Part shown: positions 1 to 5,577 of the stretch, piece by piece
Position numbering within the stretch: the stretch's first letter is position 1
How the letters are laid out: every line of letters begins with the position of its first letter
Source of the DNA: Granulosicoccaceae bacterium
GTDB taxonomy: Bacteria > Pseudomonadota > Gammaproteobacteria > Granulosicoccales > Granulosicoccaceae
NCBI GenBank assembly: GCA_023301405.1
Contig: JALZUX010000400.1
Coordinates: forward strand, 1 to 5,577
DNA length: 5,577 nucleotides
Direction: 5' to 3'
Translations under genes and position numbers: made by a program
Notes under the pieces: generated by a model
What the model was told of the DNA's origin: nothing
The model's input: only the letters and a program-made list of their open reading frames with translations
The model's database searches: none

Positions 1-506
1 TCGTCAAGTAGAATCACCCGCCCTTCCTGAGCCAGTGCACGCGCTAGAAATACGCGTTTTTTCTGTCCACCGGATAACTCACCAATCTGCCTTTGCCGGT
101 AGTCCTGCATGCCAACTCTTTCAAGTGCTATGGCAACGTGCTCATGATCCAGCTTTGACGGGCGACGAAACATACCCATGTGTCCGTAGCGCCCCATCAT
201 CACAACGTCTTCAACTAATACTGGAAAATTCCAATCGACGTCTTCATTCTGTGGCACATAAGCCACGGTATTTCTTTGTAAAGCACGGCCTGCTGGATTA
301 CCCAAAATTTCAACCGAACCGGTCACCAGCGGCACGAAGCCCATGATGGCCTTGAACAAGGTTGATTTTCCTGAACCGTTAATACCGACCAAGGCGCAGA
401 TAGTTGAATTAGGGATATCAAAGCTAGCGTTACGCAACGCCGTATGACCGTTGCGGTAAGTCACTGTAATATCGGTGCCAACGATACCCGGGGTCACATC
501 ACTCAT
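1..506 (-). CDS. sitB: Mn/Fe ABC transporter ATP-binding protein, SitB/MntA type (partial)
   Basis: This cytoplasmic ATPase subunit would power import of Mn(II) and/or Fe(II) with the periplasmic protein encoded just upstream. The frame is open to the left edge, so 168 residues are visible and the C-terminus is missing. Seen in order: Walker [10 protein letters not shown] (residues 41-49), Q-loop glutamine in VPQNED (about 86), the stretch DWNFPV followed by MGRYGHMG (91-111), signature LSGGQ (144-148) and the start of Walker B, VILLD (164-168). The [14 protein letters not shown] block is characteristic of the manganese/iron/zinc branch of ABC ATPases (SitB, MntA, ZnuC relatives). The ATG at 506 shares its A with the TAA stop of the upstream binding-protein gene (TAATG), which indicates translational coupling in one operon. 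Membrane permease genes (sitC/sitD-like) would be expected beyond the left edge. The metal preference is inferred from the partner protein, not from this subunit. Confidence 0.95.
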   Translation of the reverse strand, partial: MSDVTPGIVGTDITVTYRNGHTALRNASFDIPNSTICALVGINGSGKSTLFKAIMGFVPLVTGSVEILGNPAGRALQRNTVAYVPQNEDVDWNFPVLVEDVVMMGRYGHMGMFRRPSKLDHEHVAIALERVGMQDYRQRQIGELSGGQKKRVFLARALAQEGRVILLD

Positions 507-1408
507 TAATTAATTAGTCCATCAACAATGGTTTGTGTGGTCAATCGAAGCAAATCCAAATACGTAGGCACCGGCCCGCCAGCCTCACTTAAAGAGTCAA
601 CATATAAGACACCACCGTACTTTACCTCAGTTTCCCGGGCGACTTGGCGTGCGGCTTTATTTGACACCGTACTCTCACTGAATACGGCGGCAATGTTGTG
701 CTCACGGACAGCATCAATCATTCTTTTAACTTGCTGCGGTGTGCCTTGTGAGTCGGCGTTAATCGGCCACAGGTATATTTCACGTAAATTAAAATCACGA
801 GCCAGATAGCTAAACGCCCCTTCACTGGTGGCAAGCCAACGCTGTTCATCGGGAACCGCTGATAATTGCGCTCTTAATGGTTCAACCAATGCCGTAATCT
901 GTGCGCTGTAGTTGTCTGCGTTTTGTCGATAGGTTTGCGCGTTCACCGGGTCAATATCAATCAATGCGGTCGCGATGTTTTCTACATAAATTAACGCCGC
1001 AGTGGGTGACATCCATGCGTGGGGATTAGGCTTATCGCTGTACGGGCCCCGTACAATGGGGATTTCTTCCACGCCGGCAGAAATGACGACTTCTTTGGCG
1101 TTTTTTAAGCGCCGCATGAATTTTTCGAACCAACGCTCCAGACCAAGACCGTTCCAGAAGACAATGTCTGCATCACGCACCCGCAGCAAATCACGTGGTG
1201 TGGGTTGGTAGTTATGGATCTCGGCGCCAGGCTTGGTGATCGATACAACGTCTGCCGCATCGCCCGCTACATTACGTGCGATATCAGCGATCACGGTAAA
1301 GGTGGTTGCGATGAGTACCTTTTCCTCAGCGTGGGCGCTTGAGGAGGCGAACGAGAAAATTGCCACAACAAATACTATGCAAGCTCTAATGGACACTTTC
1401 GTTGGCAT
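506..1408 (-). CDS. sitA: Periplasmic Mn/Fe-binding protein of an ABC transporter, SitA/MntC/PsaA type (cluster A-I)
   Basis: This is the solute-binding protein that captures Mn(II) or Fe(II) in the periplasm and delivers it to the transporter. The 300-residue length is normal for the family. It starts with a Sec signal peptide: basic MPTKVSIR, a hydrophobic core at about 9-22, and an AHA-E cleavage site after residue 27, with no lipobox. The four expected metal ligands can be placed by family pattern: His65 (in [11 protein letters not shown]), His130 (in NPHAWMSP), Glu196 (in TSEGAFSYL) and Asp271 (in [11 protein letters not shown]). The His-His-Glu-Asp set is that of Mn/Fe binders such as PsaA and SitA. 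Zinc binders of the ZnuA type use a third His and usually carry a His-rich loop, which is absent here. The start codon is ATG with AAGGA 12 bases upstream, a rather long spacing. The gene overlaps the ATPase gene by one base and is divergent from mntR, so manganese-dependent repression is the likely control. Confidence 0.95.
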   Translation of the reverse strand: MPTKVSIRACIVFVVAIFSFASSSAHAEEKVLIATTFTVIADIARNVAGDAADVVSITKPGAEIHNYQPTPRDLLRVRDADIVFWNGLGLERWFEKFMRRLKNAKEVVISAGVEEIPIVRGPYSDKPNPHAWMSPTAALIYVENIATALIDIDPVNAQTYRQNADNYSAQITALVEPLRAQLSAVPDEQRWLATSEGAFSYLARDFNLREIYLWPINADSQGTPQQVKRMIDAVREHNIAAVFSESTVSNKAARQVARETEVKYGGVLYVDSLSEAGGPVPTYLDLLRLTTQTIVDGLIN

Positions 1409-1420
1409 AAAAATAGATTT

Positions 1421-1431
1421 TCCTTAAAGGA
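1421..1431 (-). promoter_or_regulatory. sitA ribosome-binding site inside a short palindrome; possible metal-regulator site
   Basis: The sequence TCCTT-A-AAGGA is a perfect 5-bp inverted repeat around one base. Its minus-strand AAGGA half (1425-1421) is the only good Shine-Dalgarno sequence for the sitA-like gene. Palindromes with CCTTAAGG-like cores are known operators for some MntR proteins (Bacillus type), so occlusion by the divergent MntR is conceivable. The match is short and could be chance. The ribosome-binding role is more secure than the operator role. Confidence 0.35.
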
Positions 1432-1513
1432 TTAGCTTATACTTAGTTTATACACATAGACGAATATTACAAGCCTATGGCATACTTGACAGCGTCCGCA
1501 CCGGAGACCAATC
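1432..1513. promoter_or_regulatory. Divergent sitA/mntR promoter and operator region
   Basis: This AT-rich spacer must hold the promoters of both the transporter operon (minus) and mntR (plus). On the minus strand, TATAAA (1452-1447) and TATAAG (1441-1436) are -10-like. TTGTAA (1472-1467) is -35-like but sits only 14 or 16 bases from TATAAA/TAAACT, so no single promoter is clear. On the plus strand TATACT (1438-1443) is -10-like without a good -35. Two other patterns are visible. TTATAC is repeated 11 bp apart (1437-1442 and 1448-1453). CATAG (1455-1459) is mirrored by CTATG (1475-1479) across 15 bp. The enterobacterial MntR box also has CATAG/CTATG half-sites, but with a much shorter spacer, so this is only suggestive. 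Confidence 0.4.
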
Positions 1514-1978
1514 ATTTCAAGCAAAGTCCATAAAATCGCTGTTGAGCAAACCCTGCCAGAAGTAACTGAGCAAGCTGAACGCTTCGCCCGTGTTCGGGAA
1601 GCCCACAAGTTCGAAGCAATCGAAGACTATGTTGAATTGATCGATGATTTGATATCAGTCAATGGCGAAGCCAGACTGGTTGATGTAGCCAGCCGAATGG
1701 GAATTTCGCAGCCCACTGCCAGTAAGACCCTTGCTCGTTTACAACGCGAAGGCTATATAACTTCTGAGCCCTACCGCTCCATTTTCCTGACAGCCAAAGG
1801 TAAAGAACTTGCCGACGTCAGCCGCGCCAGGCACGAACTGGTTTATCAGTTTCTACTGGCTATCGGGGTAAGTAAAGAAGTGGCAAAACGCGATTCAGAA
1901 GGCATAGAACACCATGTATCAGAAGAAACTCTGGGTGTATTCCAGCGCTTGACTGAATCAAAATTCAGCAAACCCTAA
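1514..1978 (+). CDS. mntR: MntR-type manganese-responsive transcriptional regulator (DtxR family), probable ATT start
   Basis: This cytoplasmic DNA-binding dimer represses manganese uptake when it binds Mn(II). From ATT at 1514 it is 154 residues, almost the length of E. coli MntR, and it aligns along its whole length (VREAH, EDYVELIDDLI, GEARLVDVASRMGISQPTASK, FLTAKGKELA, RHELV, RDSEGIEHHVSEETL). The winged helix-turn-helix covers about residues 54-82. All six ligands known from Bacillus MntR are present by pattern: Asp38, Glu41, His107, Glu129, Glu132 and His133. The first in-frame ATG/GTG/TTG is TTG at 1637, which would remove Asp38 and Glu41 and helix 1, so it cannot be the true start. 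GGAG (1503-1506) lies 7 bases before ATT 1514 and 4 before ATC 1511; the frame is open back to a TGA at 1487. A frameshift from ATG 1477 in another frame is the alternative. The gene is divergent from the sit-like operon, its likely target. Confidence 0.85.
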   Translation: MSSKVHKIAVEQTLPEVTEQAERFARVREAHKFEAIEDYVELIDDLISVNGEARLVDVASRMGISQPTASKTLARLQREGYITSEPYRSIFLTAKGKELADVSRARHELVYQFLLAIGVSKEVAKRDSEGIEHHVSEETLGVFQRLTESKFSKP

Positions 1979-2084
1979 TTGTAGCGACCACTCCGGATAA
2001 GCAATTCCCACCACCACAAGCCCCACCTGAAGATCCACCGGCAACGCCCCGCCAACACACCATTTTACCAATTAATTGCAGCAA

Positions 2085-3062
2085 CTAGTTTTTATGTTGC
2101 TGATAAGCCGCCTCAAGCTCTGCACGAAGAAAGTCACCGTAATGCACTGAGGCAAATTGCGCTGACTCACCAGTCGCTACACATTCATCAAGCGGCGTGA
2201 CCACGGTATCAACATACGGATCATAGAAAAACGCGCAAGAATAGCGCTGCTGGCCGGAACGGTTAATCACCCGATGCGGCGTTGACTTTAAAAGCCCGTT
2301 ACTCCAACGATGCAACATATCCCCGACATTCACAATAAATGCGTTTTCAATAACCGGGCAATCAATCCACTGCCCCTGCGGTGACTTAACCTGCAAACCT
2401 GCAACCTGATTTTGCGCAAGAATAGTAATAGCACCAAAATCTGTGTGCGGCGCTGAACCAAAAAGGTCATCAGGTGACAGTGAGTTTTGCGTAGAGTAAT
2501 GCAGAAGTCGCAACCATGTTGTCGGGCAATCAAATGCTGGCAGTACCCGAGACGGCTGCACGCCGATCGCATGGCAGGCGATCTCGATCATCTTCCGCCC
2601 TAAAGCAGACAGTGCCGTGTTGTATGCCACTACCGATTCTTTAAAACCAGCAAGCTCCGGCCATTGATTTGAACCAGCCAGGTACGCAGCCGACACCACT
2701 GGATGCGAATCCGTTGCGTCCTCACGCATCATCATGAATGATTCTGACTGATTCGGCTTTGTGACCTCTGCCAGTGTAGAGTTTACATCTGTTGATGTAT
2801 TTACGGGTATGTAGCCGCGATGATTTTCATCAAGCGCCACTTTCATTTTTTTATTTAGCGGCTGATCATGAAAAGCTTTCGAAGCAACAAACAATGAATC
2901 AATGATTTCAGAATCAATGCCATGGTTTATGACAGCACCAAAACCCAATTGAGAGTAAGCAGAAAAAAATTGATCAGCGACTTCAGCTAGCCCGTTTTCA
3001 TTTTGTAACGCCCCCAGATCAATGACAGGCAATGAATCAAATGTGTAGGATTTACTAGTCAA
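2085..3062 (-). CDS. Fe(II)/2-oxoglutarate-dependent oxygenase, isopenicillin N synthase family
   Basis: This is a 325-residue cytosolic non-heme iron oxygenase; the substrate is unknown. The N-terminal DIOX_N domain begins at once (LPVIDLGAL at 11-19, GFGAVINHGI at 40-49). The C-terminal jelly roll carries the iron-binding facial triad His206-x-Asp208 (in PHTDFGAIT) and His263 (in STPHRVINR). The 2-oxoglutarate-binding pair Arg273-x-Ser275 (RYS) is followed by FFYDP. Everything needed for catalysis therefore appears intact. The start is TTG at 3062. The codon before it is TAA and no other start occurs for about 70 codons, so TTG is forced; only a weak GAAG lies upstream. The stop is at 2085, convergent with mntR. 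An amidase remnant ends 31 bp upstream on the same strand, which suggests an old operon for an amide or nitrogen compound pathway. Bacterial members of this family act on varied small molecules, so no reaction is assigned. Confidence 0.9.
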   Translation of the reverse strand: MTSKSYTFDSLPVIDLGALQNENGLAEVADQFFSAYSQLGFGAVINHGIDSEIIDSLFVASKAFHDQPLNKKMKVALDENHRGYIPVNTSTDVNSTLAEVTKPNQSESFMMMREDATDSHPVVSAAYLAGSNQWPELAGFKESVVAYNTALSALGRKMIEIACHAIGVQPSRVLPAFDCPTTWLRLLHYSTQNSLSPDDLFGSAPHTDFGAITILAQNQVAGLQVKSPQGQWIDCPVIENAFIVNVGDMLHRWSNGLLKSTPHRVINRSGQQRYSCAFFYDPYVDTVVTPLDECVATGESAQFASVHYGDFLRAELEAAYQQHKN

Positions 3063-3093
3063 TTATTTATCTTCATAGTCAGTAACAATCAGC

Positions 3094-3468
3094 TTAACTT
3101 TTATTCCATAGTTGATGGGCTAGTATTCCTGTTTTGTGTTCAATGATCTCAGCAGCATCTAAACACTGATCTTGACGAAAGCGCTTACCTATAATTTGCA
3201 CACCCATCGGTAGATTATTCTCAAGGCCTGTCGGTACCGACGATGCAGGCAACCCTAATAGGTTCACCAGATACAGCATGCCCTGATCAAGAATCAGTTG
3301 TCGCGATTGATCATCACTTTGTAGGTCAGCCCATTGGGCTAACGGCGGGCGCTGTAAAACAGGTGCCAGCACCAGAGGTAACGTTCCATAAATACCGCCC
3401 ATTCACGCATGCGGCCTAACGCACTGGCTACGACTTTAGTTATGCGAACATCACCAGAGAGATTTTTT
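3094..3468 (-). pseudogene. C-terminal remnant of an amidase-signature family hydrolase, frameshifted
   Basis: The last 100 or so residues of an amidase are recognisable: PLVLAPVLQRPPL, then LYLVNLLGLPASSVPTGL, then PMGVQIIGKRFRQDQCLDAAEIIE, ending at TAA 3094-3096. Amidase-signature enzymes are normally about 450-500 residues with a Ser-cisSer-Lys triad in the N-terminal half, which is missing here. The open frame ends at a TGA just before ATG 3402. The adjoining family-like sequence (VVASALGRMREWAVFMERY) lies in another minus-strand frame and runs into PLVLAPV at about 3378-3381, as if one base had been lost (TAC-CTC for TAC-CCT-C). That second frame is itself closed by TGA at 3470-3468, at a run of six A on the minus strand (3468-3463), where a third frame reads into it. 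The gene is probably a decaying pseudogene unless sequencing errors caused the shifts. The intact oxygenase gene follows 31 bp downstream. Confidence 0.75.
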
Positions 3469-3593
3469 CAGCCAGCGTTACCGCACCAAACTGACATAAT
3501 GGCTTGTTATCCATAGCTTGCTTTATCTCAATTAGCCACTCACATGGTAACAGCGAAATCGGTAAAGCTGTCAAGCCAGATACACCTCAGTAA
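3469..3593 (-). other. Degenerate stretch, possibly more amidase pseudogene
   Basis: No intact gene is visible. On the minus strand the frame joining the A-run at 3468-3463 reads PISLLPCEWLIEIKQAMDNK and then PLCQFGAVTLAEK without a stop. With one extra A it would continue into the amidase-like frame. I do not recognise this segment as amidase, so its membership is a guess from continuity alone. The remaining roughly 300 N-terminal residues of an amidase are not found; the ATPase gene occupies that position in the opposite direction. Confidence 0.3.
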
Positions 3594-3621
3594 TTCGCAT
3601 CATACGGCACTACTGTATTAT
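3594..3621 (+). promoter_or_regulatory. Candidate sigma70 promoter of the AAA ATPase gene
   Basis: A -35-like TTCGCA (3594-3599, 4 of 6 consensus bases) and a -10-like TATTAT (3616-3621, 5 of 6) are separated by 16 bp. Transcription would begin near 3628, at or next to the ATG at 3629. The message would then be leaderless or nearly so. The only Shine-Dalgarno-like bases before the ATG are GAG at 3623-3625, three bases away. An upstream promoter giving a longer leader cannot be excluded. Confidence 0.4.
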
Positions 3622-3628
3622 AGAGCTC

Positions 3629-4789
3629 ATGTTAAACACCCTGTCGATCAAGAATTATCGCTCAGTTTTGAGCCTTGCCATGCCGCTGGCATCACTGAAT
3701 GTCATCACCGGACCCAACGGCAGTGGCAAATCGAATCTATATCGCGCACTGCGCCTGCTTGCTGAAACAGCCCAGGGTGGCGTGGTTAATTCACTGGCCG
3801 CCGAGGGCGGGCTCAACTCAACGTTCTGGGCAGGACCAGAGAAAATATCTAAAAAAATGCGCAGCGGTGACGTACCGATACAAGGCACACCACGTCAGGA
3901 TGTAATGCGCCTGAAGCTTGGGTTTAACACTGAAGAATACGGTTACGCCATTTCACTCGGGCTGCCTGCACCTTCCACTTCTGCGTTCTCACTGGACCCT
4001 GAGATCAAGCGCGAATGTATCTGGGCGGGTCCACACTATCGACCCGCTTGCTTGCTGGTTGATCGCAATGGACCCATGGTTCGCGTTCGCGACGGCCGCC
4101 AGTGGCATGTAGTTGACCAACATTTGGGCCTGTACAACAGCATGTTTGATAACGGTGCTGACCCATCCACGGCACCGGAAGTATTTCATCTACGGGAAAC
4201 CATTCGTGGTTGGCGGTTTTACGACCACTTTCGTACAGACGCTGATGCCCCGGCCCGAAAAGCACAGCTGGGCACACGCACGCCCGTGATGCATCACGAC
4301 GGCAGAGACGTTGCCGCAGCGATACAAACTATTGTTGAGATAGGTGACGTCCATTCACTGGACGAAGCAATCGCTGACGCTTTCCCGGGTGCCAGCGTAG
4401 CCATTGTAAAACACGAAGACGGCCGCTTTTCGATTCGCTTTCTACAACGCGGTTTATTGCGCCCGCTAGACGGCGCCGAGCTCTCTGACGGCACGCTGCG
4501 TTACATTCTTTGGGTAGCCGCGTTACTCACCCCCAGACCACCGCCGTTAATGGTGTTAAACGAACCCGAAACCAGTCTACACCCTGACCTTCTTCCGGCC
4601 TTGGCACGACTCATTGTCAAAGTATCAGAGAAAACCCAGGTATGGGTAGTTTCACATGCAAACAGGCTCATTGCAGCGCTTGAAGAGGAGACGCACTGCC
4701 ATACAGTGAAACTTGAGAAAACATTGGGAGGCACTGAAATTTACGGACAAGGTATTCTAGACGAGCCGTCATGGCACTGGCCCGACTGA
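3629..4789 (+). CDS. Stand-alone AAA family ATPase, RecF/SMC-like (AAA_21 type), function unknown
   Basis: This is a 386-residue predicted soluble ATPase with an ABC-type head as in RecF, SMC and OLD proteins. It opens with the typical LSIKNYRSV strand (5-13), then Walker A GPNGSGKS (28-35). A middle region (about 50-280) without recognised motifs replaces the coiled coil of SMC proteins. The C-terminal lobe has the signature LSDGTLRYI (285-293), Walker B LMVLNEPETSLHP (307-319) and a switch histidine in VVSHANRL (His343). The usual Walker B Asp is Asn311 here, followed by Glu312. My recollection is that LNEPE is common in this ATPase group, so it need not mean inactivity. There is no TOPRIM or nuclease domain, and no partner gene such as an HNH or REase follows on the same strand, so a two-gene defence system is not supported. 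ATG 3629 suits the family's usual N-terminus. It is monocistronic, divergent from the amidase remnant and convergent with the SPOR gene. Confidence 0.9.
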   Translation: MLNTLSIKNYRSVLSLAMPLASLNVITGPNGSGKSNLYRALRLLAETAQGGVVNSLAAEGGLNSTFWAGPEKISKKMRSGDVPIQGTPRQDVMRLKLGFNTEEYGYAISLGLPAPSTSAFSLDPEIKRECIWAGPHYRPACLLVDRNGPMVRVRDGRQWHVVDQHLGLYNSMFDNGADPSTAPEVFHLRETIRGWRFYDHFRTDADAPARKAQLGTRTPVMHHDGRDVAAAIQTIVEIGDVHSLDEAIADAFPGASVAIVKHEDGRFSIRFLQRGLLRPLDGAELSDGTLRYILWVAALLTPRPPPLMVLNEPETSLHPDLLPALARLIVKVSEKTQVWVVSHANRLIAALEEETHCHTVKLEKTLGGTEIYGQGILDEPSWHWPD

Positions 4790-5034
4790 ACTACCTGGCT
4801 GGTGCAACCAACAAAAAGTCGGGCGAGCAATTTTAAGTCAGATGTAACGTAGACTGGTTTTTCTAGCACTGCAGCATGTGCTCAAAACCAAAGCAAATAG
4901 ACGCTGCGTGATAAGTCATTAGTACCAACGCTTCAGCGTTGGTACTAATGACGACCAAACCAACGTCGCCCTTTCGCAACGCTAGCCCACCTCCGGCAAC
5001 AGCATCTCTTCGCCAACCGCGGCACTGCTTTCGT
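4790..5034. other. Convergent intergenic region between ATPase and SPOR genes
   Basis: This is 245 bp of non-coding DNA between two converging stop codons. Apart from the strong palindrome at 4915-4952 I see no gene or RNA. A five-T run on the plus strand (4858-4862) follows only a 4-bp potential stem (AGTC/GACT), too weak to call a terminator. No clear Rho-independent terminator serves either gene. Confidence 0.6.
4915..4952. repeat. Perfect 17-bp inverted repeat with a TTCA loop
   Basis: The left arm 4915-4931 (GTCATTAGTACCAACGC) and right arm 4936-4952 (GCGTTGGTACTAATGAC) are exact reverse complements around TTCA. Transcribed from either strand it would fold into a very stable hairpin. 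It lies 126 bp past the ATPase stop and about 80 bp past the SPOR stop, where a shared bidirectional terminator would be expected. Neither strand has a T-tract after the stem, so a classical intrinsic terminator is unlikely. It could be a REP-like or other palindromic unit, a fold that stabilises mRNA 3' ends, or a protein-binding site. Only one copy is in this window. Confidence 0.85.
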
Positions 5035-5577
5035 TTATTTCGCGAGTGTTGATACAACTTGTTTTTGCAGATCTTCTATTGGTCGAATCCATGGCCCGAA
5101 AGACCGTGCACTTGCTGGTAAATTTTCAATAGCGAGTTGAGCGTCTTCAACACTGCTGTACAAACCAGTTGAAAAACCATAAACAGTACGGTTGCTAGGC
5201 GTCTTTTTAAAAGGAAAAACAACCACCGCTTCAGTCGTCGGGAATGATGCTGCATCACTTCTGATTCTAATTTTATCAGGTGACGACCCATACTGGATAG
5301 TGTATTTGTCTTCGTCTTGTTTTAGAACCCATGTCCAAGACACTATGCGGCGAGGCACTTCTATAATGGCAGGCGTTGAATCGTGTGAACTTACGTCAAC
5401 AGTTGGGCTGTTGAGCGACCCCTGCTGTTTACTGCCTGCTGCCAGAATTTCAGTAGGCAACACATCAACAGACACGTTGGCATTAAATTGCTGCACAACA
5501 GGTTCGGTTTTTGACACGACAGGTGACTGTACCACCTGTTCCATCATTGGCTGCGTCACGTGATTACCGTCAGCTAT
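5035..5577 (-). CDS. SPOR-domain cell-envelope protein, DamX-like C-terminal part (partial)
   Basis: The frame is open to the right edge, so the N-terminus lies outside the window; 180 residues plus the stop are visible. A GTG at 5559 could serve as a start but no stop separates it from the edge, so I treat the gene as 5'-partial. The first 70 or so visible residues are a low-complexity linker rich in Val, Ser, Pro and Gln. The C-terminal 85-90 residues fit a SPOR domain: DKYTIQYGSSPDKI, a strand AVVVFPFKK, then RTVYGFSTGLYSSVEDAQLAIENLP and a final GPWIRPIEDLQKQV. SPOR domains bind denuded peptidoglycan glycans at the division septum. This linker-SPOR arrangement matches the periplasmic part of DamX and related AAA-SPOR proteins, often encoded next to aroKB. 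A transmembrane segment or ATPase domain would be upstream and cannot be checked. The gene converges on the ATPase. Confidence 0.8.
   Translation of the reverse strand: MADGNHVTQPMMEQVVQSPVVSKTEPVVQQFNANVSVDVLPTEILAAGSKQQGSLNSPTVDVSSHDSTPAIIEVPRRIVSWTWVLKQDEDKYTIQYGSSPDKIRIRSDAASFPTTEAVVVFPFKKTPSNRTVYGFSTGLYSSVEDAQLAIENLPASARSFGPWIRPIEDLQKQVVSTLAK

Noticed and set aside
35..346. Plus-strand ORF opposite the ABC ATPase
   Set aside because: It is antisense to the conserved ATPase motifs and its product has no recognisable family signal.
1486..1491. TTGACA as the -35 box of mntR
   Set aside because: A perfect -35, but the matching -10 position (about 1509-1514) reads CAATCA and falls on the probable start codon and just after the GGAG. 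It would fit only if translation began downstream.
1637..1978. mntR starting at TTG 1637 (113 residues)
   Set aside because: It would delete helix 1 and two of the manganese ligands, while MntR homology clearly continues upstream in the same frame.
2079..2102. Hairpin CAGCAAC/GTTGCTG around the oxygenase stop codon as a terminator
   Set aside because: Only 7 bp with a 10-base loop, no T-tract after it on the minus strand, and half of it lies in the coding region.
4771..4836. Small 21-codon ORF overlapping the end of the ATPase gene
   Set aside because: It begins inside the ATPase coding region, has no convincing ribosome-binding site and no recognisable features; chance ORFs of this size are common.
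4858..4862. T-run after the ATPase gene as an intrinsic terminator
   Set aside because: Only a 4-bp stem can be drawn before it, too weak to support a terminator call.
5192..5563. Plus-strand 123-codon ORF opposite the SPOR gene
   Set aside because: The minus strand encodes a clear SPOR domain over the same bases; the Cys/Ser/Thr-rich product has no recognisable signal.

Overview
The window looks like chromosomal DNA of a gammaproteobacterium. The encoded regulator closely resembles the enterobacterial MntR type (VREAH, EDYVELI, EGIEHHVSEETL). A SitA/SitB-type metal transporter lies beside it, and a SPOR-domain protein of the DamX kind lies at the right edge. Base composition is moderate and fairly even. 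I see no rRNA, tRNA, CRISPR array or intact insertion sequence. The exact genus cannot be read from this window.

Left part (1-1978): a manganese/iron uptake module. On the minus strand lie a periplasmic metal-binding protein (sitA-like) and an ABC ATPase (sitB-like), joined by a TAATG stop/start overlap. The ATPase runs off the left edge, where the permease genes would be expected. On the plus strand, divergent from it, is an MntR-type regulator of the DtxR family. MntR probably represses the transporter when Mn(II) is plentiful. Its reading frame has no ATG, GTG or TTG in a workable position, so it either starts at ATT/ATC or is frameshifted.

Middle (1979-3628): a minus-strand Fe(II)/2-oxoglutarate oxygenase of the isopenicillin N synthase family, intact and starting at TTG. 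Just upstream of it is the decayed C-terminal end of an amidase-signature hydrolase. The amidase remnant carries at least one and probably two frameshifts and lacks its catalytic half. The two genes probably once formed an amidase-oxygenase operon.

Right part (3629-5577): a plus-strand stand-alone RecF/SMC-like AAA ATPase of unknown function follows a promoter so close to its ATG that the mRNA may be leaderless. It converges on the C-terminal part of a minus-strand SPOR-domain cell-envelope protein. Between these two genes lies a perfect 17-bp inverted repeat with a 4-base loop and no T-tract. I found no convincing multi-gene novel system. The points most worth checking are the mntR start, the palindrome, the amidase decay and the orphan ATPase.
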